This document shows, piece by piece, positions 35,706 through 43,874 of a stretch of 51,687 nucleotides of DNA (position 1 is the first letter of the stretch; each line of letters opens with the position of its first letter). The stretch spans positions 1 to 51,687 of the forward strand of contig CACZWL010000017.1 in assembly GCA_902784865.1 (NCBI GenBank), given 5' to 3'. The translations under genes and the position numbers were made by a program. The stretch comes from an uncultured Bacteroidota bacterium. Its GTDB lineage: Bacteria > Bacteroidota > Bacteroidia > Bacteroidales > P3. The notes under the pieces were generated by a model. It was not told the DNA's origin. It saw nothing but the letters and a program-made list of their open reading frames with translations, and ran no database searches.

Positions 35706-36568
35706 ACAGATTCCTGAAATCGGCGGCGATCACCCTCCTGATGGCGTGCGCAGTGATGGTAGCCATGGGCCTTGCGGTCAACCAGATACCGCTGAAGAAC
35801 GTGTACACCTTCAAATACAACTACATGGAGCAGAACTGCAGCTCCATCAAGACGTTGCTGATGGGGCACTCGCAATTCGAGTGGGGCCTCAACCCCCACG
35901 CCTTTGGCGACAGCACGTTCAACCTGGCCATGAGCGGTAGGGTCATCTACTACGACGAGGCGCTGCTGAAGCGCTACATGCCACGCATGGAGAACCTCAA
36001 GACCGTCATCCTGGCACTGCACTACTCGCTGGTAGGCTTCGACGGATTCTACGGCGACGACAAAGACCGCGCCGCCTTCATCTACCACTACTACCGCGAC
36101 ATGCACATCCCCTACCCCAAATACTTCTACCACTACATACCCTACCACTACAAGGAGCTGGAAAACGACGGTGTGCCCAAAGACGTGGACGAACTGGGAT
36201 ACAGGAAGATGACCAAGGAATTCCAGGGTGCCGACAGCTGGTGGGCGCACAACCAATGGGGGCAGGAGATGACATGCGCCTCGCTTGCCGAGATCGCCAA
36301 GCTGTGCCAGCAGCATGGCGTGAGGCTGATAGTGGTCACCCCGCCCAGCGCGCAGGCCTTCCTGAACATGACCACCGAAAGCGGCATGCGTACACTGGAA
36401 GAGACCGTGGCGATGGTGCAGCAGGACTACCCGTTGGAATACCACAACTACATAGAAGACAGCGCATTCCGCGAGCACAAGCTTTACTACGACGCCACCC
36501 ACCTCAACCACACCGGCGCCACCCTCTTTGCCGAGCGCCTCATCAAGGACTTCGGCATCGAGCGCTAG
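35702..36568 (+). CDS. hypothetical membrane-anchored SGNH-like protein
   Basis: 288 aa starting at 35702 (MNRFLKSAAITLLMAC), overlapping the tgt stop (ATGA). One N-terminal hydrophobic segment (about 7-27) acts as signal or anchor, so the bulk is periplasmic. LLMGHSQFEWGLNPHAFGDS (about 53-72) resembles block I of DltD/SGNH-type proteins with the catalytic Ser, and a late YYDATHLNHTGA (about 263-274) gives the Asp-His pair of block V. The chain between is rich in Tyr and His. Envelope-polymer acyl transfer or hydrolysis is a reasonable guess, not proven. Confidence 0.72.
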
Positions 36569-36630
36569 GGGTGTTGATTTCTTGTTGATATTTTCATCGG
36601 CTTTTGCACTTGCACGCCCAATGTTTTGAG

Positions 36631-36638
36631 TATTTTTG
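36631..36638 (+). promoter_or_regulatory. -7 box for the glycosyltransferase gene
   Basis: TATTTTTG (TAnnTTTG) lies 23 nt before the ATG at 36662, with a TTG at 36610-36612 about 18 bp upstream. Confidence 0.5.
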
Positions 36639-36661
36639 TACATTAAAATTCAAGTGCATAG

Positions 36662-37816
36662 ATGTTTGATTTTTCTACATTTCTCACTGATAGCTACGCA
36701 GTTGCGCTCGCTGCCCTCATGGTGGTGGCTCTGGTTGTTTTGTGTCTGTACTACGGGCTTTACCACTTCCGCGTGGGCCGTTGGCAGCTGAAACCCAAAA
36801 CCACGGGCATGCCGACGGGCGAGCCGCCCGTGTCGGTCGTGCTGACCGCCCGCAACGACGCCAACTGGCTGAAAGAGAACCTGGTATACCTTCTGGAACA
36901 AGACTATCCCAACTTCGAGGTCGTCGTGGTCGACTACCTGAGCCAGGACGACACCCAGTTCGTCCTCAAGCTGCTCAAAGACTACTACCCCCACCTGAAA
37001 GTCGTCCCCTTCAAGGAGGACGTCAACCTCTTCCAAGGCAAGAAATACCCCCTCTCCATCGGCATCAAGTCGGCCAAGAACGACATACTGCTGCTGGCCG
37101 ACCCCGACTGCACGCCTAACAACATGCAGTGGCTGCGCGGCATGGTCAAGGGCTACGCCGCCTCCGGCACACAGATTGTGCTGGGCTACTGCGGGTTGAA
37201 GCGCACCAAGACCCTCCTTGGCGTCATGCAGCAGTACGACAACCTGGCATACAGCACCCACTACCTGGGCAGCGCCCTGCTGGGGCACCCCTACACCGGC
37301 ACGGGCCGCAACCTGAGCTACCGCCGCCAGTTCTTCTTCCGCCAGGGCGCCTTCATCCGCCACTACAACGTGGCCGCCGGAAGCGACGACCTCTTCGTCT
37401 ACCAAAACGCTGACAAACAGAACACTGCCATCAGCATCACCCCCGACGCCCTGCTCACGACCGAGCCGCAGAAGACCTTCGCCCAGTGGCACCACCTGCG
37501 GCTGGAGCGCGTGGCCACGCGCAACTGGCACTCCGTCGCCAGCCGCCTCTCCGAGGACATACTGCCGCTGGCCAACATCGTCTTCTACGCCGCAGCCGTC
37601 ATGCTGCTGGCGCGCGCAGGCTCCCCCTGGGGCGTGGCACTGATAGCGCTGCTGCTCAAATGGGCTTGGCAAATCGTCGCCATGGCGCAGCCCGCCAGGC
37701 GTTTCGACGCCGGCCTCGTGTACCTCGCCGCTCCGCTTCTTGAAATTTATTTTATCATCGCAAATACTATTTTGATACTTATTCCGTTACCCAATAACAG
37801 GAAATTCAAAAAATAA
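36662..37816 (+). CDS. family 2 glycosyltransferase, membrane-bound
   Basis: 384 aa with one N-terminal span (about 12-32), a GT-A domain and three C-terminal hydrophobic segments (from about 295). PVSVVLTARNDANWL opens the GT2 fold, DP-D (LLLADPDCTP, about 137-146) is the metal-binding DXD-like site, and GTGRNLSYRR with AAGSDDLFV follow. The active site faces the cytosol with a membrane-linked product, as in processive or undecaprenyl-linked GT2 enzymes. The sigma-factor gene begins directly after its stop. Confidence 0.88.
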   Translation: MFDFSTFLTDSYAVALAALMVVALVVLCLYYGLYHFRVGRWQLKPKTTGMPTGEPPVSVVLTARNDANWLKENLVYLLEQDYPNFEVVVVDYLSQDDTQFVLKLLKDYYPHLKVVPFKEDVNLFQGKKYPLSIGIKSAKNDILLLADPDCTPNNMQWLRGMVKGYAASGTQIVLGYCGLKRTKTLLGVMQQYDNLAYSTHYLGSALLGHPYTGTGRNLSYRRQFFFRQGAFIRHYNVAAGSDDLFVYQNADKQNTAISITPDALLTTEPQKTFAQWHHLRLERVATRNWHSVASRLSEDILPLANIVFYAAAVMLLARAGSPWGVALIALLLKWAWQIVAMAQPARRFDAGLVYLAAPLLEIYFIIANTILILIPLPNNRKFKK

Positions 37817-38422
37817 GTGGAGCCGAACACACCATCCGACCGACTACAGCTTGACTATCAGCTTGTTTGCGATGCCCGGGAACGTGGCAGCCGCAAAGCC
37901 TATGCCGACCTCATGGCCTCCTACCGCGAGCCGCTCTACCTGCTGCTGCTCCGCATGACCCGCAACACCACCACGGCCGACGACCTCACCGTCGAGACCT
38001 TCAGCAAAGCCTTCCTCCAGCTCCACCGCTACGCCCCCACGGGCTCCTTCTCTTCCTGGCTCTTCTCCATCGGGGTCAACACCTACATCGACTACCTGCG
38101 CAAGCGGCGCCTCGACACCATACCCCTCTCCGACCTCTCCCACAACAGCGCCGGCGACTTCGTCGAATACCAGCTCCCCTCCGGACAGCCCAACCCCGAA
38201 GAAACCATGATACGCATGCAGCGCGACGAGTCGCTGAAACAGATTGTCTCTCAGCTCAAAGAGCCCTACCGCCGCATCATCGAGATGCGCTTCTACGAAG
38301 ACCTCTCCTACGAGGAAATCGCCGAGCGGCTGAAGATACCCCTGGGCACCGTCAAGGTGCGCCTCTCCCGCGCCAAAGCGCTCCTTTCCTCCATCATAGC
38401 GAAGAAAGGCGACGATTTATGA
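37817..38422 (+). CDS. ECF-type RNA polymerase sigma factor
   Basis: 201 aa starting with GTG immediately after the glycosyltransferase stop. Region 2 (about 25-95: LYLLLLRMTRNTTTADDLTVETFSKAFLQLHRY, then FSSWLFSIGVNTYIDYLRKRR) and region 4 (about 140-195: EPYRRIIEMRFYEDLSYEEIAERLKIPLGTVKVRLSRAK, the -35 reading helix-turn-helix) are present, and the length is that of a group IV sigma factor. No anti-sigma gene follows; the next gene is a GNAT enzyme, so regulation is unclear. Confidence 0.93.
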   Translation: MEPNTPSDRLQLDYQLVCDARERGSRKAYADLMASYREPLYLLLLRMTRNTTTADDLTVETFSKAFLQLHRYAPTGSFSSWLFSIGVNTYIDYLRKRRLDTIPLSDLSHNSAGDFVEYQLPSGQPNPEETMIRMQRDESLKQIVSQLKEPYRRIIEMRFYEDLSYEEIAERLKIPLGTVKVRLSRAKALLSSIIAKKGDDL

Positions 38423-38444
38423 ACCAAACACATTAATATAATAA

Positions 38445-38978
38445 ATGATAACATTCACAACCCTTGCTGAAAGCGACCATTCGCATTTCGCACAAAAACT
38501 CTTCGAAGAGGCATTCCCCGAGCAGGAACGCCCCCCTTTCAGTAGTCTCCGGCAGCGCGATGCCGGCAAATTCCATTTCCTTGTAGCCGAAAACGGCGAC
38601 CAGCCCGTCGGCATCCTCTCCTACTGGAACTTCCAGGACCTCATCTACATAGAGCATTTCGCCATCGCCCCCGAGCTGCGCAACCAGGGCATCGGCAAAG
38701 CCACATTCCTCTACTTCCTGTCGCAACAGACCAACCAAGTGGTCCTCGAGGTCGAGACCCCGCACAGCGAAGAGTCGGAGCACCGCATCGAATTCTACGC
38801 CTCCATGGGCCTCTTCCGCAACCCGCAGCCCTACACCCAGCCACCCTACCGCCAGGGCGGGCAGGAAGTCGACATGATCATCATGTCGAAATACGAACTC
38901 GACGACGACGAATTTTCCGAAATCCGCAACATCCTATACTCCGAAGTCTACCATTCCGGCAGCGTCGGCAACGAGTAG
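38445..38978 (+). CDS. GNAT family N-acetyltransferase
   Basis: 177-aa acyl-CoA-dependent acetyltransferase. The acetyl-CoA-binding motif A reads IEHFAIAPELRNQGIGKATFLYF (about 68-90), with the R/Q-x-x-G-x-G/A loop, and motif B is the EFYASMGLFRN turn (about 115-125). The C-terminus is acidic. The substrate is unknown. It is 22 nt downstream of the sigma-factor gene and probably in the same transcript. Confidence 0.88.
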   Translation: MITFTTLAESDHSHFAQKLFEEAFPEQERPPFSSLRQRDAGKFHFLVAENGDQPVGILSYWNFQDLIYIEHFAIAPELRNQGIGKATFLYFLSQQTNQVVLEVETPHSEESEHRIEFYASMGLFRNPQPYTQPPYRQGGQEVDMIIMSKYELDDDEFSEIRNILYSEVYHSGSVGNE

Positions 38979-39055
38979 CCTCAAAAAAAATACACAGTGC
39001 AACCGGCTAGCATTCAGACGGTTTTGACTTTTTCACCAAAAAAAACAAAAAAAAA

Positions 39056-39087
39056 TTTGGTCAGTATCTGAAAAGTTAGTACTTTTG
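39056..39087 (+). promoter_or_regulatory. promoter of the tRNA-Arg gene
   Basis: TTTGG (39056-39060), then TACTTTTG (39080-39087), with 20 bp between TTTG and TAnnTTTG. Close fit to the Bacteroidetes consensus, 39 nt before the tRNA. The preceding stretch 38979-39055 is A-rich and holds nothing else. Confidence 0.75.
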
Positions 39088-39126
39088 CACCCGATTTCAA
39101 GAGAAAAACAACGACGAAATCCAGAT

Positions 39127-39200
39127 GGCTCCGTAGCTCAACTGAATAGAGCATCTGACTACGGATCAGAAGGTTACAGGTTTGAATCCTGTCGGAGTCA
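39127..39200 (+). tRNA. tRNA-Arg(ACG)
   Basis: 74-nt cloverleaf: acceptor stem GGCTCCG with CGGAGTC (one G-T pair), anticodon stem CTGA/TCAG around loop CTACGGA giving anticodon ACG (read as ICG for CGN arginine codons), and T arm with GGTTTGAATCC. CCA is not encoded. It is followed at once by a terminator. Confidence 0.96.
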
Positions 39201-39205
39201 CAGAA

Positions 39206-39231
39206 GGAGAGGCTAGCCTCTCCTTTTTTTT
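39206..39231 (+). terminator. terminator of the tRNA-Arg transcript
   Basis: Stem ggagaggc / gcctctcc (39206-39213 with 39216-39223) with a minimal TA loop, extended by eight T. Confidence 0.9.
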
Positions 39232-39287
39232 ATTTCCGCCGCGCGCACCCGCATGCCTCCTCCCCTACCCTACGCCACCCTTCCCGC

Positions 39288-39368
39288 TTTTTCCCATCGA
39301 TGGGAAATGATGGGAAAGAGTCGAACTATTCACCTACCAGATACCTACCAGAGTCGAACAAGATACCC
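39288..39368 (-). repeat. dispersed intergenic repeat, copy E (no tail)
   Basis: On the minus strand: ggtatcttgtt, cgactctggta, ggtatctggta, ggtgaatagttcgactc, tttcccatcatttcccatcgatgggaa. It shares the ttgttcgactctggta variant with copy B and, like it, lacks the tail. It lies between the tRNA-Arg terminator and the next promoter. Confidence 0.88.
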
Positions 39369-39453
39369 TCCGGCTGCCTGACCTCCACCCCTCATGGCGG
39401 TCGGGCGGCGCAAATATTTTTATATATAAAACATATATATCCGCGGAAAATCG

Positions 39454-39461
39454 TATATTTG
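39454..39461 (+). promoter_or_regulatory. -7 box for the phosphoesterase operon
   Basis: TATATTTG (TAnnTTTG). The ATG at 39465 would fall before the expected transcription start, which is why the ATG at 39507 is used for the gene. Confidence 0.55.
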
Positions 39462-39506
39462 CACATGGAAACAACAAGCCGCCAGACCTATAACATACTG
39501 ATATAC

Positions 39507-41033
39507 ATGCATATCAAAACCACACACACTGCCAAAATCGGCGCAACATGGGACGCCGCAGCGCTGCGGGGCACACTCTGCGCCGCCGACAACGTCGTCC
39601 TGGTGGCCCACATGAACGCCGACGGCGACGCCGTGGGCTCGGTGACGGGCGCCTACAGCCTGCTGGCCCTCCACACCGGCAAGACACCCACCCCCCTGCT
39701 GCCCGACGGCTGCCCCGAGGACTACCTCTGGCTTCCCAACACCGACCTGATACTCAGCGGCAAAGACAACCCCGACCAGTGCGCCGACGCCATCGCCAAG
39801 GCCGACCTCATCATCTGCATGGACCTCAACCAGATGGAACGCACGGGCCGCCTTGCCGACCAGCTGAAAGCCGCCTCGGCCAAGAAGATACTCATCGACC
39901 ACCACGAGAACCCCGCGCAGGACGCATTCGACATCATCGTCTCCGACCCCGACATCTCGTCGACCTGCGAACTGGCATTCTGGCTCTTCCGCGACCTCTT
40001 CGGCCCGCAGCCCTTCCCCGCCGATGCCGCCACCAGCCTCTTCACCGGCATGTGCACCGACACCGGCACCTTCGCCTACTCCAACCGCGACGCCAGCCTC
40101 TACCTCGCCGCCGCCGAACTCTCGCAGTGCGGCATCGACCCCATGGACATCAACCGCCGCATCAAGAACACCTTCACCCCCAACCGCCTGCGCTTCTTCG
40201 GCCACGCCATGAGCCAACTGCTCACGGTCTACCCCGACCGGCAGGTCGCCCTGCTGCCCCTGCGCGAGAGCGACATGGCGGCCTACGGCGTCGAGAGCCA
40301 CGAGCTGACCGGCCTTGTCAACGAAGTCATGAAACTGCGCGACACCGACTGCGCCGTCCTCATCCGCGAGGAGGGCGACCACGTGCGCCTCTCCCTCCGC
40401 TCCAAGCAGCGCTACGACGTCAACCTGCTGGCCCACGAACTCTTCGGCGGCGGCGGCCACCAGCGCGCCGCAGGCGCCACCAGCACCCTCCCCTTCGCCG
40501 ACACCGTCAAGAAGGTGAAACACAAACTAGGCCTCGCCATGCTCGCCGCAGCCTGCGCCATCACCTTCTCGGCCTGCCGCGACGTACCCGTCGTCGAACA
40601 GCAAGCCTACCGCGGCGACACCCTCAAGGAAAGCCTTATCGACGCCAACCGCCACATAGCCCGCAGCGAAGAGGTGCAGATAGACAACTACATAGCCCGT
40701 CGGCAGTGGACCATGCAGCGGCTCCCCTCCGGCGTACGCGTCATGCGCACCGAAGCCGGCAGCGGCGGCGCCGTCGACTACGAGGACACGGTCGCCATCA
40801 CCTACCGCCTCGAAGCCCTCTCCGGACAAGTGGTCTACAGCCACGTCGCCGACACCGTCGTCGCCGGCAAGCTGCAGCCCACCCGCGGCCTCGACGCCGC
40901 CCTCCGCACGCTGCACCGCGGCGACCGCGCCACCGTCATCGTCCCCTCCGAGCAGGCCTACGGCGTCCTCGGCGACGGCAACCGCGTCTCCAGCCGCATG
41001 GTACTGATCTACGACATCAAAATAAATCAATAA
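39507..41033 (+). CDS. NrnA-like DHH phosphoesterase fused in frame to FKBP lipoprotein
   Basis: One open frame of 508 aa. Residues 1-336 are a DHH/DHHA1 enzyme of the oligoribonuclease / pAp-phosphatase type: NADGDAVGS (37-45), DHH (131-133), GGGGHQRAAG (314-323). At about 337 the family normally ends, yet the frame runs on into KHKLGLAMLAAACAITFSAC, a lipoprotein signal peptide, and an FKBP-type prolyl isomerase domain (about 385-508). No stop separates the two. An in-frame GTG at 40515 could start the lipoprotein alone. As a single chain it would be half cytosolic and half exported. Confidence 0.85.
   Translation: MHIKTTHTAKIGATWDAAALRGTLCAADNVVLVAHMNADGDAVGSVTGAYSLLALHTGKTPTPLLPDGCPEDYLWLPNTDLILSGKDNPDQCADAIAKADLIICMDLNQMERTGRLADQLKAASAKKILIDHHENPAQDAFDIIVSDPDISSTCELAFWLFRDLFGPQPFPADAATSLFTGMCTDTGTFAYSNRDASLYLAAAELSQCGIDPMDINRRIKNTFTPNRLRFFGHAMSQLLTVYPDRQVALLPLRESDMAAYGVESHELTGLVNEVMKLRDTDCAVLIREEGDHVRLSLRSKQRYDVNLLAHELFGGGGHQRAAGATSTLPFADTVKKVKHKLGLAMLAAACAITFSACRDVPVVEQQAYRGDTLKESLIDANRHIARSEEVQIDNYIARRQWTMQRLPSGVRVMRTEAGSGGAVDYEDTVAITYRLEALSGQVVYSHVADTVVAGKLQPTRGLDAALRTLHRGDRATVIVPSEQAYGVLGDGNRVSSRMVLIYDIKINQ
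40515..41033 (+). CDS. FKBP-type peptidyl-prolyl isomerase lipoprotein (GldI-like), probable internal start
   Basis: Alternative reading of the second half of the frame above: GTG at 40515 gives a 172-aa lipoprotein with lipobox FSAC (Cys21), then a FKBP domain (GDTLKESLIDANRHIARSEE linker; VRVMRTEAGSGG, AYGVLGDGNRVSSRMVLIYDI). FKBP lipoproteins with this layout include GldI, associated with gliding and type IX secretion in Bacteroidetes; that tie is an inference. The next gene is a second FKBP lipoprotein, so the two likely act together on envelope protein folding. Confidence 0.65.
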   Translation: MKHKLGLAMLAAACAITFSACRDVPVVEQQAYRGDTLKESLIDANRHIARSEEVQIDNYIARRQWTMQRLPSGVRVMRTEAGSGGAVDYEDTVAITYRLEALSGQVVYSHVADTVVAGKLQPTRGLDAALRTLHRGDRATVIVPSEQAYGVLGDGNRVSSRMVLIYDIKINQ

Positions 41034-41055
41034 ACAACAACAAATAACAACAAAA

Positions 41056-41973
41056 ATGAAAAGACAAGTAAAAATTGCCACGCTCCTAGTGGCGGGAATG
41101 ACAATCCTGAGCGCCTGCAACAACGGCGGCATGTCGGGCTTCAAGACCACCGACGGCGGCCTGCACTACCGCTTCGACAAGCAGAACAAAGACGGCCAGC
41201 AGGTCCAGGAAGGCGACGTGCTCGTGGGCGAGATGACCCTGAAATTCGACACCACCGTGCTCGCCAGCACCAACGGCCATGCCGAACGCATACTGCAAGC
41301 CTCGCCCAGCTTCGGCGGCGGCCTCTACGAAGGCCTCCTCATGATGCACGTCGGCGACCAGGCCACCTTCGCCGTCGAAGCCGACTCGCTGGCCAAATTC
41401 GTCCAGCCCGACCAGATGCCCCAGGGCTACGAGAAAGGCAAAGGCATGAAATTCTACTACGAAGTCAACCTCCAGGAAATCATCACCAAAGAGGAACTCG
41501 AGCAGGAACGCGCCAACTTCATGGCCCAGGCCCAGCAGCGCCAGGCCGAGGAACCTAACGACATAGCCAACTACGTGAAAGAGAACAACATCAACGCCCG
41601 CCCCAACGCCGACGGCCTCTACGTCATCGTCAAGAAGAAAGGCAACGGACCTAAAGTCGCCACCGGCAAAGAAGTCGCCGTCAACTACACCGGCCGCCTC
41701 CTCGATGGCACCATCTTCGACTCCAGCGTCGAGAGCGACGCCCGCACCGGCGAAATCTACGACGCCCGCCGCAACTACGAACCCCTCACCTACGTCCAGG
41801 GTCGCGGCCAGCTCATCCGCGGCTGGGAGCAAGGCGTGGAAGGACAGCCTGCCGGCTCGCAGCTCCAGCTCATCATCCCCTCCGCCCTCGGCTACGGCCC
41901 CCGTGGCGCCGGCGAGAAGATACCCCCCTACACACCCCTCGTCTTCGACATCGAGATTGTCAGCGTGAAATAA
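41056..41973 (+). CDS. FKBP-type peptidyl-prolyl isomerase lipoprotein
   Basis: 305-aa lipoprotein with lipobox LSAC (Cys21). A degenerate N-terminal FKBP-like domain (about 50-140, GDVLVGEMTLKFDTT) is followed by a charged linker helix (EELEQERANFMAQAQQRQ) and a complete C-terminal FKBP domain (about 205-305: VAVNYTGRLLDGTIFDSS, VQGRGQLIRGWEQGVEG, IPSALGYGPRGAGEKIPPYTPLVFDIEI). The active-site aromatic residues are present, so it should be an active isomerase in the periplasm. Start is 22 nt after the preceding gene. Confidence 0.93.
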   Translation: MKRQVKIATLLVAGMTILSACNNGGMSGFKTTDGGLHYRFDKQNKDGQQVQEGDVLVGEMTLKFDTTVLASTNGHAERILQASPSFGGGLYEGLLMMHVGDQATFAVEADSLAKFVQPDQMPQGYEKGKGMKFYYEVNLQEIITKEELEQERANFMAQAQQRQAEEPNDIANYVKENNINARPNADGLYVIVKKKGNGPKVATGKEVAVNYTGRLLDGTIFDSSVESDARTGEIYDARRNYEPLTYVQGRGQLIRGWEQGVEGQPAGSQLQLIIPSALGYGPRGAGEKIPPYTPLVFDIEIVSVK

Positions 41974-41984
41974 ACCCCATCGAC

Positions 41985-42542
41985 ATGAAAAACATAGTCA
42001 TATTTGGAGCCCCCGGCGCCGGAAAAGGCACCCAGAGCGACTATATCGTAGACCGCTACAACCTCAACCACATATCCACCGGCGACCTGCTGCGCAAGGA
42101 GATAGCCGACCAGACCCCGCTCGGCATCCGCATCAAAAGCCTCATGGACGACGGCCAGCTGGTGAGCGACGACATCGTCATCGAGATGATGGACAAAGCC
42201 ATCGCCGCCGACACCCGCGGCATACTCTTCGACGGCTTCCCCCGCACCGTGGCACAGGCACAGGCCCTCGACAAACTGCTGGCCAAGCACAGCCGCGAGG
42301 TGACCTGCATGGTCGACCTCGAGGTGCCGAGCGACGAGCTGATGCGCCGCCTCCTCGAGCGCGCCAAGATACAAGGCCGCTCCGACGACAACGAGACGAC
42401 CATCGCCCACCGCCTGGAGGAATACCGGACAAAGACCCTCCCCGTGGCCGAATACTACGCCGCACAGGGCAAGAAAATCGTCATCGACGGCCTCGGATCG
42501 GTGGAAGACATCGCCCACCGCATCCGCCAAGCCATCGGCTGA
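41985..42542 (+). CDS. adk: adenylate kinase
   Basis: Converts AMP and ATP to two ADP. 185 aa: Walker A GAPGAGKGT (8-16), the AMP-binding STGDLLR, and FDGFPRT. The LID is the short type (RAKIQGRSDDNE), which is shorter than the E. coli zinc-less LID and common in Bacteroidetes. In related genomes adk is usually next to obgE; here a restriction-modification island lies between them. A strong hairpin follows its stop. Confidence 0.96.
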   Translation: MKNIVIFGAPGAGKGTQSDYIVDRYNLNHISTGDLLRKEIADQTPLGIRIKSLMDDGQLVSDDIVIEMMDKAIAADTRGILFDGFPRTVAQAQALDKLLAKHSREVTCMVDLEVPSDELMRRLLERAKIQGRSDDNETTIAHRLEEYRTKTLPVAEYYAAQGKKIVIDGLGSVEDIAHRIRQAIG

Positions 42543-42555
42543 CACACCACACCCC

Positions 42556-42587
42556 AACTGCCCGCGCCGGAAACGGCCCGGGCAGTT
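42556..42587 (+). terminator. hairpin between adk and the DpnII-type island
   Basis: 9-bp stem aactgcccg (42556-42564) / cgggcagtt (42579-42587), with further pairing inside. There is no T run, so it is either a weak terminator or a boundary structure at the island edge. Confidence 0.5.
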
Positions 42588-42609
42588 CTAAAGAAATGAA
42601 CATAAACGC

Positions 42610-42960
42610 ATGGAAAGGAGTTTGACTAATCGTAACACCTACGACTTCATCGAAAATGAATGCCGCCTCAACCATGAGTTATGGAAAGAGTATGGCCTTG
42701 GCATCCAATCGCATACGACAGATTCCGATTTTTGGGAGTCTTTGTCTGACCATTTGGATTGTTTCCGTGTCTGTGCCGAATGCGGAAGGCCTATGATTGA
42801 AGGATTTCTTATTGAAGATGGTGATTGTTATTGCTCGGACAATTGTTTACACAAACACATTTCAGAAGAAGAATACCTGAAACTTTACGATGACAGAGAT
42901 GGCGGTACGTACTGGACAGTTTGGTATGAAGATTCAATGACATATAAGCAGAAAGATTAA
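42610..42960 (+). CDS. hypothetical zinc-ribbon-like protein, first gene of the R-M island
   Basis: 116 aa, acidic and rich in Cys, AT-richer than the genome average. Cys55-x2-Cys58 and Cys75-x3-Cys79 (with Cys51, Cys73 and two His nearby) suggest a zinc ribbon or treble clef. The C-terminus (LYDDRDGGTYWTVWYED) is acidic and aromatic. It is not a helix-turn-helix control protein. Its stop overlaps the next start (TAATG), so it is part of the island operon. I do not know its family; a control or accessory role is inferred only from position. Confidence 0.72.
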   Translation: MERSLTNRNTYDFIENECRLNHELWKEYGLGIQSHTTDSDFWESLSDHLDCFRVCAECGRPMIEGFLIEDGDCYCSDNCLHKHISEEEYLKLYDDRDGGTYWTVWYEDSMTYKQKD

Positions 42961-43874
42961 TGATGAAAGCAAAACCATTTATCAAATGGGTTGGAGGAAA
43001 AGGTCAACTCATCGAACAGCTGGAAGCCCTGCTACCAGCTGACTTTGACGAATGGGAGAATGTTACGTACATCGAGCCTTTCGTCGGTGGTGGAGCCATG
43101 CTTTTTCATATGCTCCAAAAACACCCAAATATCAAGACAGCTGTCATAAACGACATAAATGAAGACTTGACAACGTGCTATCAGGTTGTCCGAGACAAAC
43201 CGGCCGAGCTAATAGGCGCCCTTACTGAGATACAAGAAGAATACCATTCCCTGTGCTCAGAAGACCTTCGTCGGCAGTTCTTTATGCTGATGAGAAATGA
43301 GTTTAATACGAAAGCTCTTGACCCTATAAGAAACACTACGCTCTTCTTTTTTTTAAACAGAACTTGCTTCAATGGCTTATATCGGGTTAATAAATCCGGA
43401 TTGTTCAACGTTCCTTTTGGAAAGTATGAAACACCTACGATTTGCGACCCCGATACCATCTACGCTGACAGCGCTGTATTGCAAAATGTAGCGGTAATGA
43501 CCGGAGATTACCAACAGACATTCGAAAAAGCACACGGAAAGACCCTGTTCTATTTCGACCCTCCCTATCGCCCGTTGAGCAACACGTCTTCTTTTAACGA
43601 CTACTCAAAAGAAGCCTTTAACGATATGGCACAAAAGCGGCTAAAACTGTTCTGCGACCGTATTGAAAAGGCAGGATATTCTTTCATGCTCAGCAACTCC
43701 GATTGTTTCAACACGCCCTTACAGGACCGCTTTTTTGAAGACTTGTACCTTGATTATACTATTGACAGGGTATGGGCGTCAAGAAGTGTAAACGCCAATC
43801 CGAAGAAAAGAGGAAAGCTGCAGGAGATACTTGTTCGTAATTACACTGAAACAAAAATTCATTTTAACAGATGA
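42960..43874 (+). CDS. dpnM: DpnII-type adenine methyltransferase M1 (Dam family)
   Basis: 304-aa alpha-class N6-adenine methyltransferase. PFIKWVGGKGQL (6-17) is the AdoMet-binding start, EPFVGGGAMLF (39-49) motif I, and DPPY (200-203) the catalytic motif IV. The family methylates GATC in double-stranded DNA and protects the host from the DpnII/MboI-type nuclease encoded next. It starts at 42960 or 42963. Its stop overlaps the nuclease start by 4 nt. GATC specificity is inferred from family resemblance. Confidence 0.9.
   Translation: MMKAKPFIKWVGGKGQLIEQLEALLPADFDEWENVTYIEPFVGGGAMLFHMLQKHPNIKTAVINDINEDLTTCYQVVRDKPAELIGALTEIQEEYHSLCSEDLRRQFFMLMRNEFNTKALDPIRNTTLFFFLNRTCFNGLYRVNKSGLFNVPFGKYETPTICDPDTIYADSAVLQNVAVMTGDYQQTFEKAHGKTLFYFDPPYRPLSNTSSFNDYSKEAFNDMAQKRLKLFCDRIEKAGYSFMLSNSDCFNTPLQDRFFEDLYLDYTIDRVWASRSVNANPKKRGKLQEILVRNYTETKIHFNR

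Noticed and set aside
39300-39506. Phosphoesterase starting at 39300 or 39465
   Set aside because: The first runs through repeat E, the second lies at the promoter before the expected transcript start.
42610-42960. Restriction-modification C protein
   Set aside because: No helix-turn-helix; the Cys pattern suggests a zinc ribbon instead.
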